Shown here piece by piece: positions 40,651-52,922 of a stretch of 64,000 bases of DNA. Below the pieces are notes generated by a model. It did not search any database. It was not told where the DNA came from and saw only the letters and a program-made list of their open reading frames with translations. The DNA is from Amaranthus tricolor. Taxonomy: Eukaryota; Streptophyta; Magnoliopsida; Caryophyllales; Amaranthaceae. Every line of letters begins with the position of its first letter. Within the stretch, counting starts at the first letter, position 1. A program made the position numbers and the translations under genes. The stretch covers positions 16,678,846-16,742,845 of the forward strand of contig NC_080052.1 in assembly GCF_026212465.1 (NCBI RefSeq), written 5' to 3'.

Positions 40651-42326
40651 AAATTCATACCTTGTGAATCACTGAATTCAAATGTATTCCTTCCGTGTGA
40701 TCTACACGCATATAACCAACATCTACATCATCTTGATCCACTGATTTTGGATTGATAAAGGGCGGGGAGTCTAGAAAAGCTTCATATTCTTCCTCATCCT
40801 CAACATCACCTATACCAAGGATGCTTCTTTTTTCCGGTATAACAATAGACCATTTTTTATTAGACGGGTCTACAATGTAGACCCGTAGCTTGGCTTGTGT
40901 GCCTAGTATGAATGACTCCTCACTATCACGCAAACGAGCTAAGTCTACAAGAGTGAATCCACAAGGGTCGTCGTTTTTTATGCATTGTCGATTATTATCT
41001 ACCCACTTACATTTAAAAAGACCAATAGTGAAAGTAGAGTAGTCAAGCTCCCATATTTCATGTACCCGCCCGTAGTATACCAATTTAGCATCAACTGGCG
41101 CTTGATCCTTGGCACTCGCGTAAAATGTAGATGACGCCAAAATAGAAACCCCACTATTCTGTAGATAAGATGACTTCTTATCTTGACCCTCAGGCCAAAA
41201 TGTGAAGCCATTGACATCATAACCCTCATATTTGTTGAAATCATCACGAGGACCAAAAGCTAACCACTTAACAATTTCTGCTACACCCTTGATTCTTCAC
41301 TTATTACTCGATTATGAAACCAATCAATAAACATCTTGTTATGCAGCTGCATCAATCCCCTATCCCCTTCACAAGGATATTTTGCGCAAAATATATCTAA
41401 ATGCTCACTCAAAAAAGGATGGACTTCAGGAATATGATGCAACACATACAAGTGTGCTTGTAGAAGACTGTCTCGAGGAGGTGTGATCAATTTGGAGCCA
41501 ATTGTTCCTTTTCCCTTAATCCTTCCTTCATTTCGAGAGGTGGGAAGTCCAATAGGCTTTGCCATTGCTAAATACTCGGCTATAAAGTTACTAGTCTCAT
41601 CGCTCACAGTACCTTGAGTCATACTCCCCTCGGGTTGTGATGGATTCCTCACCTTATTTTGTAAACCACCCATGTGTCTTTCAAAAGGATAACACCACCT
41701 TAAAAAAACAGGACCCAAAAGCTTGATCTCACGAACGCGATGGACAATAAGATGAACCATTATGTCAAAGAAAGAAGGTGGAAAATACATCTCAAACTTG
41801 CATAAAGTTACAATCACGTCGACTTAAAGAGCATCAAGTTTAAAGGGATCAAGAACTTTACTAAAAATTGTGTTGAAGAATGAACATAGCTCGGTAATAG
41901 CATATCTCACATGTTTTGGCAGTATTCCACGGATTGCAATTGGTAAGAACACTTGCATCATTACATGGCAATCGTGAGATTTCATGCTTCCCAACTTCAG
42001 CTCACCATTTAGGCTCACAAATCTCTTCATGTTGGATGAGTACCCAGACAGAACCTTAATGCCATACAAAGACTCACAAAATGTCCGCTTCTCTGCTTTG
42101 GAAAATGTGTAGCAAGCTGGAGGAAAATAAACTTTATCATTACTCATCTTCTTCTTACCGCCATTTCCCTTGTTACTGCCTCCAACTTCATTAGCTCAAT
42201 TTGTTTTCTTACTCACCTTAACATGTGCCCACAACTCCGGACGAAGACCCTTACATTCAAACCAATCTCGCACGACCCTAATATCCTTTTTCTTACCCAA
42301 AATGTTCATGAGAGTCCCAAGTATGG

Positions 42327-43584
42327 TGTAGAAATACTAATGGATGATCGAATGCAACAAGAGGGGGGGGTGAATTGTTGTGTAGTAGGTTTAAGATTTT
42401 TGCCTCTAATTTTTGCGGAATTATATTAAGTAAAGGACAAAACTTAAACTTAAAAACGAAAAGAATAATAAAAGAAGACAAGGATTTTTACGTGGAAACC
42501 TTCTCGGCCTAATAAGAAGGAAAAACCACGACCCCCCGGGATTTCAAAATTCTCACTATGTTAAGGCAATCAATTACAATTACACATAACAATGTTTTGC
42601 TTCACTTGAAGCTTCTCAATTCTCTAAACGCTTTACTCAAAGCTTCTCTACTTAGGCCCACTTCTCTTCTCTTCTCTTCTCTTCTCTTCTCTTCTCTCGT
42701 TTCTATTCTCTATTCCCTTAGACTTCCCATAAGTCTAATTACAACAAAACACTCAAATACCCTTTACAAGGCCAATTCTCATAAAGATCAAAATAAAATT
42801 GTTGCTTTAAGAAAAATATTATAAATTAATTGGCATTTAAAACTTAGAATATTTTTCTCAATTAAATCTCCCTTAGATGGACACTCTCAATGCAACATTC
42901 ATTTTTTTACTGAACCGTAATTTCCCTCTTTTATAAGGGGAACAGCAAGCAGTGCACTCAGCCCATGTTCTCTACGAGTTGCACATATCCCACGTTCTCC
43001 ATAACTTACTTACTCCCACAAAGAATGGAAAGTTAGTTAAAGGTAGGAGTGGAATGTAACTGCTGTACACATGCACGGTTAAAACATCATGGTTTAAGGA
43101 AGATCCTATTTTATAGGAGACCAATTCAAAGAAGAGAACAAGTCTCTTGAAATCCGAGTTTATAGGAGATAAACAAGGAGTTGATTTTCTCCATGTTTTT
43201 AGGCGAATTAAAATCATTTTGCCAATTAATAAATAAATTTAAATAAGCAACTAATTAAATTTTAACCTTTTACATTAACTAAAAACAGAAAACATAATTT
43301 TCGTAACTTCCAGTTAATGTCTTCTTCGGACCTGTATCGTGAGGAACAGCACACTGTCTCTATCTACAACATTCGTCAGAACTTCAACTCTAGGAACAGT
43401 AAACTGTCTTCAAGAGCAATTTCCCAACTTCTTGGATATTTGAGACATGTACTTCTTCCACGAATCAAGTCATAGGCTTCATCAACGATTCACATTAAAT
43501 CGGATATATACCTACAAAACAATCTCTAAAATATGTTTGTTTATTTAAAAGTAAAGTCATCATCAAAACCTTAAGAGGCCAACA
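42327..43584 (-). repeat. 3' LTR of the SIRE-type element
   Basis: 1258 bp, TG...CA. It has an 8-G run at 42363-42370, a CTTCT tandem tract near 42664-42697 and, on the minus strand, TATAAAAG at 42928-42935. Confidence 0.95.
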
Positions 43585-43598
43585 AATTCCCCCTTTTT
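43585..43598 (-). other. Polypurine tract beside the 3' LTR
   Basis: Minus strand reads AAAAAGGGGGAATT directly before the LTR, the expected plus-strand primer. A second box, CAAAAGGGGGAAG, lies at 44098-44110 within the same 3' region. Sireviruses often show repeated polypurine boxes. Confidence 0.8.
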
Positions 43599-44393
43599 GA
43601 TGATGGCAAACTTTATAAACAAACTTAAGTGAAATAGAGTAAAACAAAATTCATAGAGCATACTAGAGATTAAAGTAACTCTAATTATCTTAGCAAATCA
43701 ACTTGTTAGAATATAATTTACCAAGCATTCATAAACGAACAGTTTACTCTAAAATATCAAATATTTTTCAAAAAGTTTTTAAAAATAATTAACTTAAAAC
43801 TTAAATGAAATAAACTAAGTTAAACGAAAATAAATAAAAACTAACATAACGAAAATAAATAAAGACTAACATAATAAAACTATAATAAACCTAATAATAA
43901 TAAACATAACTTATTAAGTATTTTCACAGAATCAAATATTCATGAGGACTTCATGAGAACTTCAACAAACTTAGCAACACAGATGATCACTAAACTAGCA
44001 TAAACACAGCAGCACACATATCATTCATAAGAATCAATATAAATCAACAAGATATGTAACTGTGTATTCACTGCTCCTGTTAAGTTTGTGCAATAATCTT
44101 CCCCCTTTTGACATCAATCAAAAAGAATTGGGAGTTATCAAATCTCAGCACAAACCATATAGATTTGTTAGTGATGAAAACAACAAACAACAATAATTAA
44201 AGCAAGTGCTATGAACAATGATTAAAACCTGCATAGAGTTAATTGTCACAGACCATAGAAAATAAAAACAAAGAAAAGTAGCAATTTGTTCAAAGTTACA
44301 ACAACCATATACCCCAGATGGTACAAGGCAAAAAGAAAAATTGTTTGTTAAGTAATACAGCCAACAAATCATTAAATTTTTTGAGCAGAGGGA

Positions 44394-46064
44394 TCAAGGG
44401 TCAGTCTCTTCTTCATCAATGTACTCAGTCTGCACCTCCACTGTGTCCAGCTTGGCACCAAGGCGTTGTTCCATTTGGTTTAGCTGATCCACAATAGAAG
44501 CAAGCGAGACACGAGTTTCATCCTGAAATGCAATGAATTGAGACTGTAGATCAAGGAGCTTGGAGAGAATGGAATGTAAGGAAACTGCAGGAACAGAGTC
44601 AAAGTTAGTACAGCCAATATTGGGTGAAGTGTGTGATTGTGGTGGTGGTGTACACGGGATAGGTGATGGTGGTGGTGATGGAATTTGATGTGGTGGTGAA
44701 TTGGCTGGCTTGGGAGAGGTAGGTTCATCAGGTGTTGGCTCAGGGATGGTGTCAGAAGGTGTTTCATCAACCAAAGTAGCCTTGCGTTTCGAGGCCAACC
44801 TCCTACTCTTCCTTTGTATTGACTTAGCCTTTTTCCTCAGAGCTATCACAATCTCTTCATCACTTGTATCATCACAAAGATTGTGATGAGCCTCTTCTCC
44901 TAAGGCTCCCTCCTGTTCTGCTTCCCCCTTACTAGGTTCTCCATCCTGTTCCCCTTTTTCTTTTGTTTCATTATGGTCAGTGGGAACAGGCTCTTGCTCC
45001 TTTTCCTCTTTTTCTTCCTGATCTCTCTCTCTCAATTTTTCTTCTTCTTTTTCAATATCTTCCTCGTCAGATTCTACTTCAACAACCCCCTCATGCATCA
45101 ATACCCCCTCATCATTCAATTTCAAATGCAAATTTTGTAAACATTTAGCACCAATTTTCATATTGGGACCCATTGGGAATTCCAACCCTTCCAATGGGAC
45201 CTCAAACTTCCTAAAAATCCATGTTAACAACCCTCCATAACCAATGAAACTTTTCTTTTCAATGCAGTCTGATAAATGAGAGATCATCAATGAAGGAAAA
45301 TTTATTTTAATATGTTTTTCCATGCAGTAAATCAAGGTGGCATCACACAAACTCACTTGACTACGTTTTGAGTTTCGTGGTAAAATGAATCTGCGAGCAA
45401 CATTGTACAATAATTTATGCATAGGGGACAGAACATTGTGACTTATCTTCCCCTTTTTATCAATTCCTAAAAATTCAAAAATTGTTCGTTCATTGATACC
45501 TGAAAATGCAATCTTTGACCCAATATGATATGTATCAAAACCAACATTGGGAACATTAAACCATTCCCCTAATAATGCGCTGTTAAATTCAATTTTAATA
45601 GTTTTAACAACACTAGTACACATACCGCCATCATTAGAGAAATTTACAATAAATTCTCTCATTAGGTTTGGAAAAATTGAATTGCAACTGAAATTTGACA
45701 TTAACAGTTCCCATTCTTGATACTGTAAAATCTCATGCAATCTAGGAAAGTTCGTAGAATCATACCAATATTTGTCCAACCCGAACCCTACAGTCATCTC
45801 CTTTGAAACTTCTTCTGCGCTGTTTGGATCAACCTACTTCGATCGCTTAACTACTCTAGAAGATGAACCACCTGTTGACATTTTTCTTTTGGTACTAGTG
45901 GGTTCAGTGGAGTGTTTTGGTGATTCTTGTGTGGTTTCAGTTGGTGTGGGTGGTGCATCCTGCAGTAATGGTGGTGGAAGTACTACTCTTAGTGGTTTTG
46001 GTTGATCGGGCATACAGGATTTGGGAGTTTTCTTGCCTGATTTTGAGGATTTGGGGGTTTTCAT
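44394..46064 (-). pseudogene. Third SIRE reading frame (plant-transposon-protein-like, acidic and coiled-coil C-terminus) with one in-frame stop
   Basis: Reading starts at ATG 46064 (MKTPKSSKSGKKTPK), meets TAG at 45834-45836, and continues in the same frame to 44394, 557 codons in all. The downstream open part alone is 467 residues from ATG 45797. The first half contains NFSNDGGMCTSVVKT, LGEWFNVPNVGFDTYHIGSK and FEFLGIDKKGK, resembling the putative plant transposon domain (PF20167, from memory). Then comes a block rich in E, K and Q, a basic run (KKAKSIQRKSRRLASKRKA), a proline/histidine-rich linker and a short C-terminal coiled coil. It occupies the env-like position downstream of pol. I see no signal peptide or membrane segment, so an envelope role is unlikely from this sequence. 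Confidence 0.75.
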
Positions 46065-46535
46065 TTTTGAATTTTGAAGGTTTTGAGAGAGGAAGAAGGA
46101 CGGTTCTTGAGTGAGAGATTGAGAGAAGGATTGGGAAGGTGACGTGAAGCAGGGGTTTTTAAATTATTGAAGTGACGGTTACTCCTCCAAGTCCCATCTC
46201 TTTATTGCTTTGCATTACTTGAGTGAAGAAGAACCGTTTTCCCAAAAGCTCTTAATTTAAGTTGACCGAAAAAAAAATGTGAAATATGAATAAAATATAA
46301 AATAGGAAATAAAGAAATTAATTATGATTTTATGAATTATTATGAAGAAAATAATGAACATATTGCTTTGGTCTGTTTGAATTAACAACATGCAAATGTA
46401 AAAACATTCATAGTACAAACTTTATTACGTGTTTACTTGATCCATGCAATAATTGATTTTCAATCAAAATATTGAGATTGATTCCTGACTTTTTCATTCT
46501 CATGATGCTTCAATGGGAAATATATGCAACTAACT

Positions 46536-49500
46536 TTAGTGGAGCTTGATCATACCAAGTTCCAATCTCATTTTTTCATATTGTTCCCTAGGAAGTGGTT
46601 TGGTCAGAATATCAGCAACTTGTTCATTTGTGTTAACATGCTTCAATACAATATTTTTGTGTTCTACGTTATCCTTTAGAAAATGATGTCTAATATGTAT
46701 ATGTTTAGCACGTGAATGATGCACTGGATCTTTAGATATACATATGGCACTAGTATTATCACAATAAATAGGAATGCATTCAACTTTAATACCAAAATCT
46801 CTAAGTTGCTGTTTTATCCAAAGCATTTGGGAACAGCAAGCTGCTGCTGCTACGTATTCAGCTTCTGCAGTGGATAATGCAACTGTGTTTTGTTTCTTGG
46901 AACTCCATGAAACTAAACATGAGCCAAGATATTGTACCATACCTGATGTACTTTTTCTATTAACAAGATCACCTGCATAATCTGCATCACTAAAACCTTT
47001 TAAATCATAAACATCACTTTTAGGATAAAATAGGGACAAGTCGTCTGTTCCCTTCAAATATCTCAAAATTCTCTTTACTGCCGTGAGATGTGATTCTTTA
47101 GGACTTGATTGAAATCTAGCACATAAACCAACACTAAAAGAAATATCAGGTCTACTTGCAGTTAGATACAATAAAGAACCTATCATGCCTCTATACATGG
47201 TTTGATCTACGTTGGTCCCATTTAGGTCTTCATCTAGTCTAACATTGGTAGCCATAGGTGTATGGTTGGTTTTAGCATTGTTTAGTCCATATTTCTTAAG
47301 AAGTTCTTTGATGTATTTTTGTTGATGAATAAAAATACCATTTTCAGTTTGTTTAATTTGCAAACCAAGAAAGAAATTTAATTCTCCCATCATGCTCATT
47401 TCAAATTCTGTACCCATAAGGTTAGCAAATTCTTTACATACCAAGTCATTAGTAGCACCAAAAATAATATCATCAACATAAATTTGAACAACCAAAATAT
47501 TAGAACCTTTATTCTTAAAGAATAAGGTTTTGTCGATTTTTCCTCTTACAAAGTTATTTTGAATCAAAAACTTTGAAAGTCTTTCGTACCATTGTCTAGG
47601 AGCTTGCTTCAAGCCATATAGGGCTTTGTCAAGCTTGTAGACATGATTAGGACAAGAGGTATTTTCAAAACCTGGGGGTTGTTCCACAAAAACTTCTTCA
47701 TCAAGATAACCATTCAAAAAAGCACATTTCACATCTATTTGATATAGTTTAAAATTCATAAATGCAGCAAAAGAAATTAAAATTCTAATGGCCTCTAACC
47801 TTGCTACCGGAGCAAATGTCTCGGTATAATCAATACCTTCTTGTTGATTGTAACCTTTAACCAGGAGTCTAGCTTTATTTCTAACAATTATTCCATGCTC
47901 ATCAAGCTTGTTCCGAAATACCCATTTCAAACCAATAACTTTCTTGTTTTTCGGTTTGGGTTCCAAGTGCCATACTTTATTTCTTTCAAACTCATTTAAT
48001 TCATCTTGCATGGCAACTATCCAATCGGAATCCTTCAAAGCTTCCTCGTGATTTTTAGGTTCAAGTGATGATAGGAACGCAAAGTGTGCACAAAAGTTTC
48101 TCAATTGAGATCTAGTTTGTGTTCCCTTATTTATATCACTTACAATTGAATCAAGAGGATGATATCTTTGATACTTCCAAGGTTTAGGCACAAATTCTCT
48201 TGAAGGAACAGTAGCATGTTCTTGTTCAGCAACTTGATTGACATTCTGTTCAGCTACTGGATCATTTTGCTCATCTGTGGGAACAGCTGGATTGGGAACA
48301 GTCTGCTGGTCCTGTTGTACTGGCAGTTCCTGGATTTGGTCAGTTTCTTCTGCCTCTTCTTGTATCGACTGTTCGCTTGCTGTTCCTCGATCTTGCACTT
48401 TTATTCCTTCATCTTCATCTTCCAAATTTGCAAGACCTATTTTAATATTACTTGTTTCCTGTTCACTTGTTGAAAAGTTAGTTTCATCAAAGATTATGTG
48501 AACAGACTCCTCTACACACATTGTTCTCTTATTATAAACTCTGTAAGCTTTGCTTTGTGATGAATAACCTAGAAATACTGCCTCATCACTTCTTTCATCA
48601 AATTTACCTATATTTCGTTTTCCATTCACATGAACAAAACATTTGCATCCAAATATACGAAAATAGGAAATATTTGGTTTAACACCTTTGAGCAATTCAT
48701 AGGGTGTCTTTGAAGTGATTGGTCTAATTAGTACACGATTCAATGTATAGCATGCAGTATTAACGGCTTCTGCCCAAAAATTCCTAGGTAGACCACTAGC
48801 AATCAACATGGTCCTTGCCATTTCTTCTAAAGTCCTATTTTTCCTTTCTACCACACCATTTTGTTGTGGTGTTCTAGGTGCGGAAAAATTGTGATTTATG
48901 CCATGTTCATTGCAATAATTCATGAAGTTTGAATTTTCAAATTCTTTTCCATGATCAGACCTAATGTGAACAATTTGATTATTGGTAGATTTTTGTGTTT
49001 TATTAGCAAAGGAAACAAACTCATCAAAAGCTTCATCTTTGCTTGCCAAAAATAAGGTCCACGTGAATCTACTATAATCATCAACAACAACAAACACATA
49101 CTTTTTGCCACTACGGCTTTGTGTTCTCATTGGTCCACATAAATCCATATGAATTAATTCTAATGGTCTAGTGGTAGTCACAACGTTCTTTGATTTAAAG
49201 GATGACCGCACTTGTTTTCCTTTAGCACAAGGATCACAAATTTCATTTTTGAGGAATTTTATTGCTGGTAATCCTCTTACTAGGTCTTTTGATCTTAAAG
49301 TGTTAATCAATGAATAACTAGCATGACCTAGACGCTTGTGCCAAAGAAGTGGGTCTTCTTCAATAACACTTAAACACGTTAGACTGTTTCTGGGAACAGT
49401 GTCCAGGTCCACCACATAGGTGTTCCCTTTTCTGATTCCCTCCAGCACAGGGTCTCCTGTACTGTTCCTAGAAATTATGCATTTTTCAGAAGTAAACTTA

Positions 49501-49766
49501 ACAGAGTTACCTTTGTCGCAAAATTGAGAAATACTTAACAAATTGTGTTTTAAATTCTCGACTAAAAATACATTATCAATGGCATGGGAACTAGACCTTC
49601 CAACCTTTCCTTTGGCGATTATCTCACCCTTCATGTTGTCACCGAAGGTTACTGTTCCCCCATCATAGGCTTCAAGTGAGAGAAATTTAGATTTGTCACC
49701 CGTCATATGCTTGGAACACCCACTGTCGAGATACCATGAGTTGTTCCCCCTCACTTGAATCTGCAA
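46536..49766 (-). CDS. SIRE-type pol: protease, integrase, reverse transcriptase, RNase H (intact)
   Basis: The 1076-codon frame is open throughout. Order of motifs: protease [14 protein letters not shown] near the N-terminus, integrase zinc finger [10 protein letters not shown]...CDPCAKGK, integrase core with [15 protein letters not shown] and [10 protein letters not shown], reverse transcriptase with [20 protein letters not shown] and [10 protein letters not shown], and RNase H with [19 protein letters not shown] and [20 protein letters not shown]. It is in the same frame as gag, separated by one TAA (49773-49775), so it would be made by readthrough, splicing or re-initiation. Because every domain looks complete and the LTRs are nearly identical, the element may have been active lately. 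Confidence 0.95.
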   Translation of the reverse strand: MQIQVRGNNSWYLDSGCSKHMTGDKSKFLSLEAYDGGTVTFGDNMKGEIIAKGKVGRSSSHAIDNVFLVENLKHNLLSISQFCDKGNSVKFTSEKCIISRNSTGDPVLEGIRKGNTYVVDLDTVPRNSLTCLSVIEEDPLLWHKRLGHASYSLINTLRSKDLVRGLPAIKFLKNEICDPCAKGKQVRSSFKSKNVVTTTRPLELIHMDLCGPMRTQSRSGKKYVFVVVDDYSRFTWTLFLASKDEAFDEFVSFANKTQKSTNNQIVHIRSDHGKEFENSNFMNYCNEHGINHNFSAPRTPQQNGVVERKNRTLEEMARTMLIASGLPRNFWAEAVNTACYTLNRVLIRPITSKTPYELLKGVKPNISYFRIFGCKCFVHVNGKRNIGKFDERSDEAVFLGYSSQSKAYRVYNKRTMCVEESVHIIFDETNFSTSEQETSNIKIGLANLEDEDEGIKVQDRGTASEQSIQEEAEETDQIQELPVQQDQQTVPNPAVPTDEQNDPVAEQNVNQVAEQEHATVPSREFVPKPWKYQRYHPLDSIVSDINKGTQTRSQLRNFCAHFAFLSSLEPKNHEEALKDSDWIVAMQDELNEFERNKVWHLEPKPKNKKVIGLKWVFRNKLDEHGIIVRNKARLLVKGYNQQEGIDYTETFAPVARLEAIRILISFAAFMNFKLYQIDVKCAFLNGYLDEEVFVEQPPGFENTSCPNHVYKLDKALYGLKQAPRQWYERLSKFLIQNNFVRGKIDKTLFFKNKGSNILVVQIYVDDIIFGATNDLVCKEFANLMGTEFEMSMMGELNFFLGLQIKQTENGIFIHQQKYIKELLKKYGLNNAKTNHTPMATNVRLDEDLNGTNVDQTMYRGMIGSLLYLTASRPDISFSVGLCARFQSSPKESHLTAVKRILRYLKGTDDLSLFYPKSDVYDLKGFSDADYAGDLVNRKSTSGMVQYLGSCLVSWSSKKQNTVALSTAEAEYVAAAACCSQMLWIKQQLRDFGIKVECIPIYCDNTSAICISKDPVHHSRAKHIHIRHHFLKDNVEHKNIVLKHVNTNEQVADILTKPLPREQYEKMRLELGMIKLH

Positions 49767-49772
49767 AGCAAA

Positions 49773-51587
49773 TTAGTGGTTAGGTGCAGGAACCCATTCA
49801 TCCTTGGGTTCCTTGTCGACAATATTTGAATCACATTTCTTAATCCATATACGTTCGACATAATTTTTATTTGCTTTGACATGCTGTTCCCTCTTTGTAC
49901 ATTGATGTTTCAGGTGTCCAATTTTACCACAGAAGGAACATATTTTGCTACTGGGGAGATCTACATAGAACTTTTTCTTTTTATCATTCCTTATATAGCC
50001 TAGACCTTCTTTACTTTTGGTTTTAGCATTTAGAATCCATTTGGGAATTTCATTGATTTTCCCTTTTCCTCTTAAGTTTATTTTATTTTTCAAATTTTCA
50101 TTTTCAATTTCGAAGGATTCTAATTTTGATTTCAACCTTTGAAATTCAGTGCTAACCACGTGAGTGGTTTTATCATTTTTAACCGATTTTGATCTTAACA
50201 AATTGCTTTGATTCAATTCAATATTAAGAGTGATAAATTCCTGTTTTAATTTCTCCAACTGCTCTTTCAAAATGATATTCTTATCTAGCAAATCAAAAAA
50301 TCTTCTTTGCACATCGATTCTAAAGGAGTTTAAATATGAGATATGATCTTCACTTAAGTTAAGATCTTTCTCAATTTGGAGACACTTAGCTGTTTTTTCA
50401 TCTAGCTTTTCTTGTGTCTCTAAAAGCAATTTGATTAGTTTATTCTTACTTATGTTGGACAGATGTTTAGGAGATGGACCAGAAGACATTACCTCTTTTT
50501 CTTTGGATTCTTCATGAGATGCCATGAGGCATAGGTTTGCTGTTTCTTCTTCCACTGGAGATTCTATCTCAGCCTCGCTCTCCGTATCTCCCCAAGCTGC
50601 TATCATTGCTTTTCTAAAATCAGTTTTGAAGTTTCCCTTCTTATATTGTCTTCCAACTTCTCTTGCTTTTCCCTTACCCTTCTCATTTTTCCATTGAGGG
50701 CAATCCTTGATGAAGTGTTCAGTGCTCCCACACTTATGGCATTCAAAGTTTGTCTTCAAGTTCGGTGTTCCCTTTTCTTTGTTATTCCTTTGATTACCAT
50801 ACCTTCTGTTCCTGAAGAATTTTTTGAATTTTCGAGCCAACAGTGCTGCTTCCTCTTCACCAGTTTCTGATTCATCGCTATCATCAGCTGCTAGAGCCAG
50901 TCCTTTGTTTCGGGAACTGTCAGCTGTTCCCAAATGCAATTCATGGGTCATTAGGGAACCAGCCAGCTCTTCCAAATTGAACTTGGTGAAATCTTTGGAC
51001 TCCTGGATGGCTGTAACCTTTGCTCTCCAGCGTTCGTCTTGAGGAAGACTCCTAAGTACTTTTCTAACTTGTTCATCAACGGGAATGATTCTACCAAGAG
51101 AGACTAACTCATTCGTAATATTTGTGAACCTAGTGAACATTTCTTGAATGTTTTCCCTAGGTTCCATTACGAATCTTTCATATTTGGACATTAGCAAATC
51201 AATCTTGGATCTCCTTACTTCACTAGTACCTTCAAGGGTAACTTCGAGCAGGTCCCAAATCTGCTTAGCGGTTTTGCAACCCATAATTCGATTGTGCTCA
51301 TTTGGACCAAGCCCACAGTGAAGTAACTTGATAGCAAGAGTGTTCATCTCCATCTTTTGAAAATCTTCTTTTTCATATTCAGTGATTGGCTTTGGAACAG
51401 CTTCATTGTTGGAGTTGATGGTCGTCACCTCAAAGTCTCCAATTTCAATGACTCTCCAAACTTGATAGTTTTCGGCTTTTATGAAGATTTCCATTCTATT
51501 TTTCCAGTAAGTATAGAATTTCCCATCGAACATGGGTGGCATTTGTGTGGAGTACCCCTCTTCCATGCGCTCGTTCATCTTCAACAT
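49773..51587 (-). CDS. SIRE-type gag with two zinc knuckles
   Basis: 604 residues from ATG 51587. The N-terminal half is the copia gag domain (MPPMFDGKFYTYWKNRMEIF, ANQIWDLL-type core as KQIWDLLEVTLEGTSEVR). The first zinc knuckle is CHKCGSTEHFIKDC and the second, near the C-terminus, CSFCGKIGHLKHQC. Between them is a long acidic, coiled-coil-rich region (EKLDEKTAKCLQIEKDLNLS), typical of long Sirevirus gag. It ends at TAA 49773, six codons before pol resumes. The start lies 55 nt after the primer-binding site. Confidence 0.93.
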   Translation of the reverse strand: MLKMNERMEEGYSTQMPPMFDGKFYTYWKNRMEIFIKAENYQVWRVIEIGDFEVTTINSNNEAVPKPITEYEKEDFQKMEMNTLAIKLLHCGLGPNEHNRIMGCKTAKQIWDLLEVTLEGTSEVRRSKIDLLMSKYERFVMEPRENIQEMFTRFTNITNELVSLGRIIPVDEQVRKVLRSLPQDERWRAKVTAIQESKDFTKFNLEELAGSLMTHELHLGTADSSRNKGLALAADDSDESETGEEEAALLARKFKKFFRNRRYGNQRNNKEKGTPNLKTNFECHKCGSTEHFIKDCPQWKNEKGKGKAREVGRQYKKGNFKTDFRKAMIAAWGDTESEAEIESPVEEETANLCLMASHEESKEKEVMSSGPSPKHLSNISKNKLIKLLLETQEKLDEKTAKCLQIEKDLNLSEDHISYLNSFRIDVQRRFFDLLDKNIILKEQLEKLKQEFITLNIELNQSNLLRSKSVKNDKTTHVVSTEFQRLKSKLESFEIENENLKNKINLRGKGKINEIPKWILNAKTKSKEGLGYIRNDKKKKFYVDLPSSKICSFCGKIGHLKHQCTKREQHVKANKNYVERIWIKKCDSNIVDKEPKDEWVPAPNH

Positions 51588-51642
51588 CTTTCAAGGGAAC
51601 AGGATACTGCTCTCAGGGTTTCCTGAATAAATGAGGAACAGG

Positions 51643-51654
51643 GCTCTGATACCA
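51643..51654 (-). other. Primer-binding site, initiator-Met tRNA
   Basis: TGGTATCAGAGC on the minus strand, two bases inside the 5' LTR (51657). This is the standard copia primer site. Confidence 0.95.
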
Positions 51655-51656
51655 AT

Positions 51657-52922
51657 TGTAGAAATACTAATGGATGATCGAATGCAACAAGAGGGGGGGG
51701 GGGTGAATTGTTGTGTAGTAGGTTTAAGATTTTTGCCTCTAATTTTTGCGGAATTATATTAAGTAAAGGACAAAACTTAAACTTAAAAACGAAAAGAATA
51801 ATAAAAGAAGACAAGGATTTTTACGTGGAAACCTTCTCGGCCTAATAAGAAGGAAAAACCACGACCCCCCGGGATTTCAAAATTCTCACTATGTTAAGGC
51901 AATCAATTACAATTACACATAACAATGTTTTGCTTCACTTGAAGCTTCTCAATTCTCTAAACGCTTTACTCAAAGCTTCTCTACTTAGGCCCACTTCTCT
52001 TCTCTTCTCTTCTCTTCTCTTCTCTTCTCTTCTCTCGTTTCTATTCTCTATTCCCTTAGACTTCCCATAAGTCTAATTACAACAAAACACTCAAATACCC
52101 TTTACAAGGCCAATTCTCATAAAGATCAAAATGAAATTGTTGCTTTAAGAAAAATATTATAAATTAATTGGCATTTAAAACTTAGAATATTTTTCTCAAT
52201 TAAATCTCCCTTAGATGGACACTCTCAATGCAACATTCATTTTTTTACTGAACCGTAATTTCCCTCTTTTATAAGGGGAACAGCAAGCAGTGCACTCAGC
52301 CCATGTTCTCTACGAGTTGCACATATCCCACGTTCTCCATAACTTACTTACTCCCACAAAGAATGGAAAGTTAGTTAAAGGTAGGAGTGGAATGTAACTG
52401 CTGTACACATGCACGGTTAAAACATCATGGTTTAAGGAAGATCCTATTTTATAGGAGACCAATTCAAAGAAGAGAACAAGTCTCTTGAAATCCGAGTTTA
52501 TAGGAGATAAACAAGGAGTTGATTTTCTCCATGTTTTTAGGCGAATTAAAATCATTTTGCCAATTAATAAATAAATTTAAATAAGCAACTAATTAAATTT
52601 TAACCTTTTACATTAACTAAAAACAGAAAACATAATTTTCGTAACTTCCAGTTAATGTCTTCTTCGGACCTGTATCGTGAGGAACAGCACACTGTCTCTA
52701 TCTACAACATTCGTCAGAACTTCAACTCTAGGAACAGTAAACTGTCTTCAAGAGCAATTTCCCAACTTCTTGGATATTTGAGACATGTACTTCTTCCACG
52801 AATCAAGTCATAGGCTTCATCAACGATTCACATTAAATCGGATATATACCTACAAAACAATCTCTAAAATATGTTTGTTTATTTAAAAGTAAAGTCATCA
52901 TCAAAACCTTAAGAGGCCAACA
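51657..52922 (-). repeat. 5' LTR of the SIRE-type element
   Basis: 1266 bp; longer than the other LTR by three G in the G-run (11 versus 8) and one CTTCT unit. The single substitution seen is G for A near 52132. Confidence 0.95.
52266..52273 (-). promoter_or_regulatory. LTR promoter TATA box
   Basis: TATAAAAG on the minus strand, in the 5' LTR about 610 bp upstream of the LTR's downstream edge. It is the likely core promoter for gag-pol. Confidence 0.65.

Larger units (their letters stand above)
42327..52922 (-). mobile_element. SIRE-type Ty1/copia retrotransposon, complete and very young, inserted in TNP2
   Basis: LTRs at 42327-43584 and 51657-52922 are flanked by TATGG (42322-42326 and 52923-52927). 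The 5' side is at the right: initiator-Met tRNA primer site 51643-51654, gag 49773-51587, pol 46536-49766, an extra reading frame 44394-46064, then polypurine tracts next to the 3' LTR. Gag with two zinc knuckles, long LTRs, an extra frame after pol and more than one polypurine box are traits of the Sirevirus lineage. By eye the LTRs differ by one substitution plus length changes in a G-run and a CTTCT microsatellite. Confidence 0.93.

Noticed and set aside
44394..46064. Envelope protein of the SIRE-type element
   Set aside because: Position is env-like, but I see no signal peptide or transmembrane segment, and the domain resembles the plant transposon protein family.
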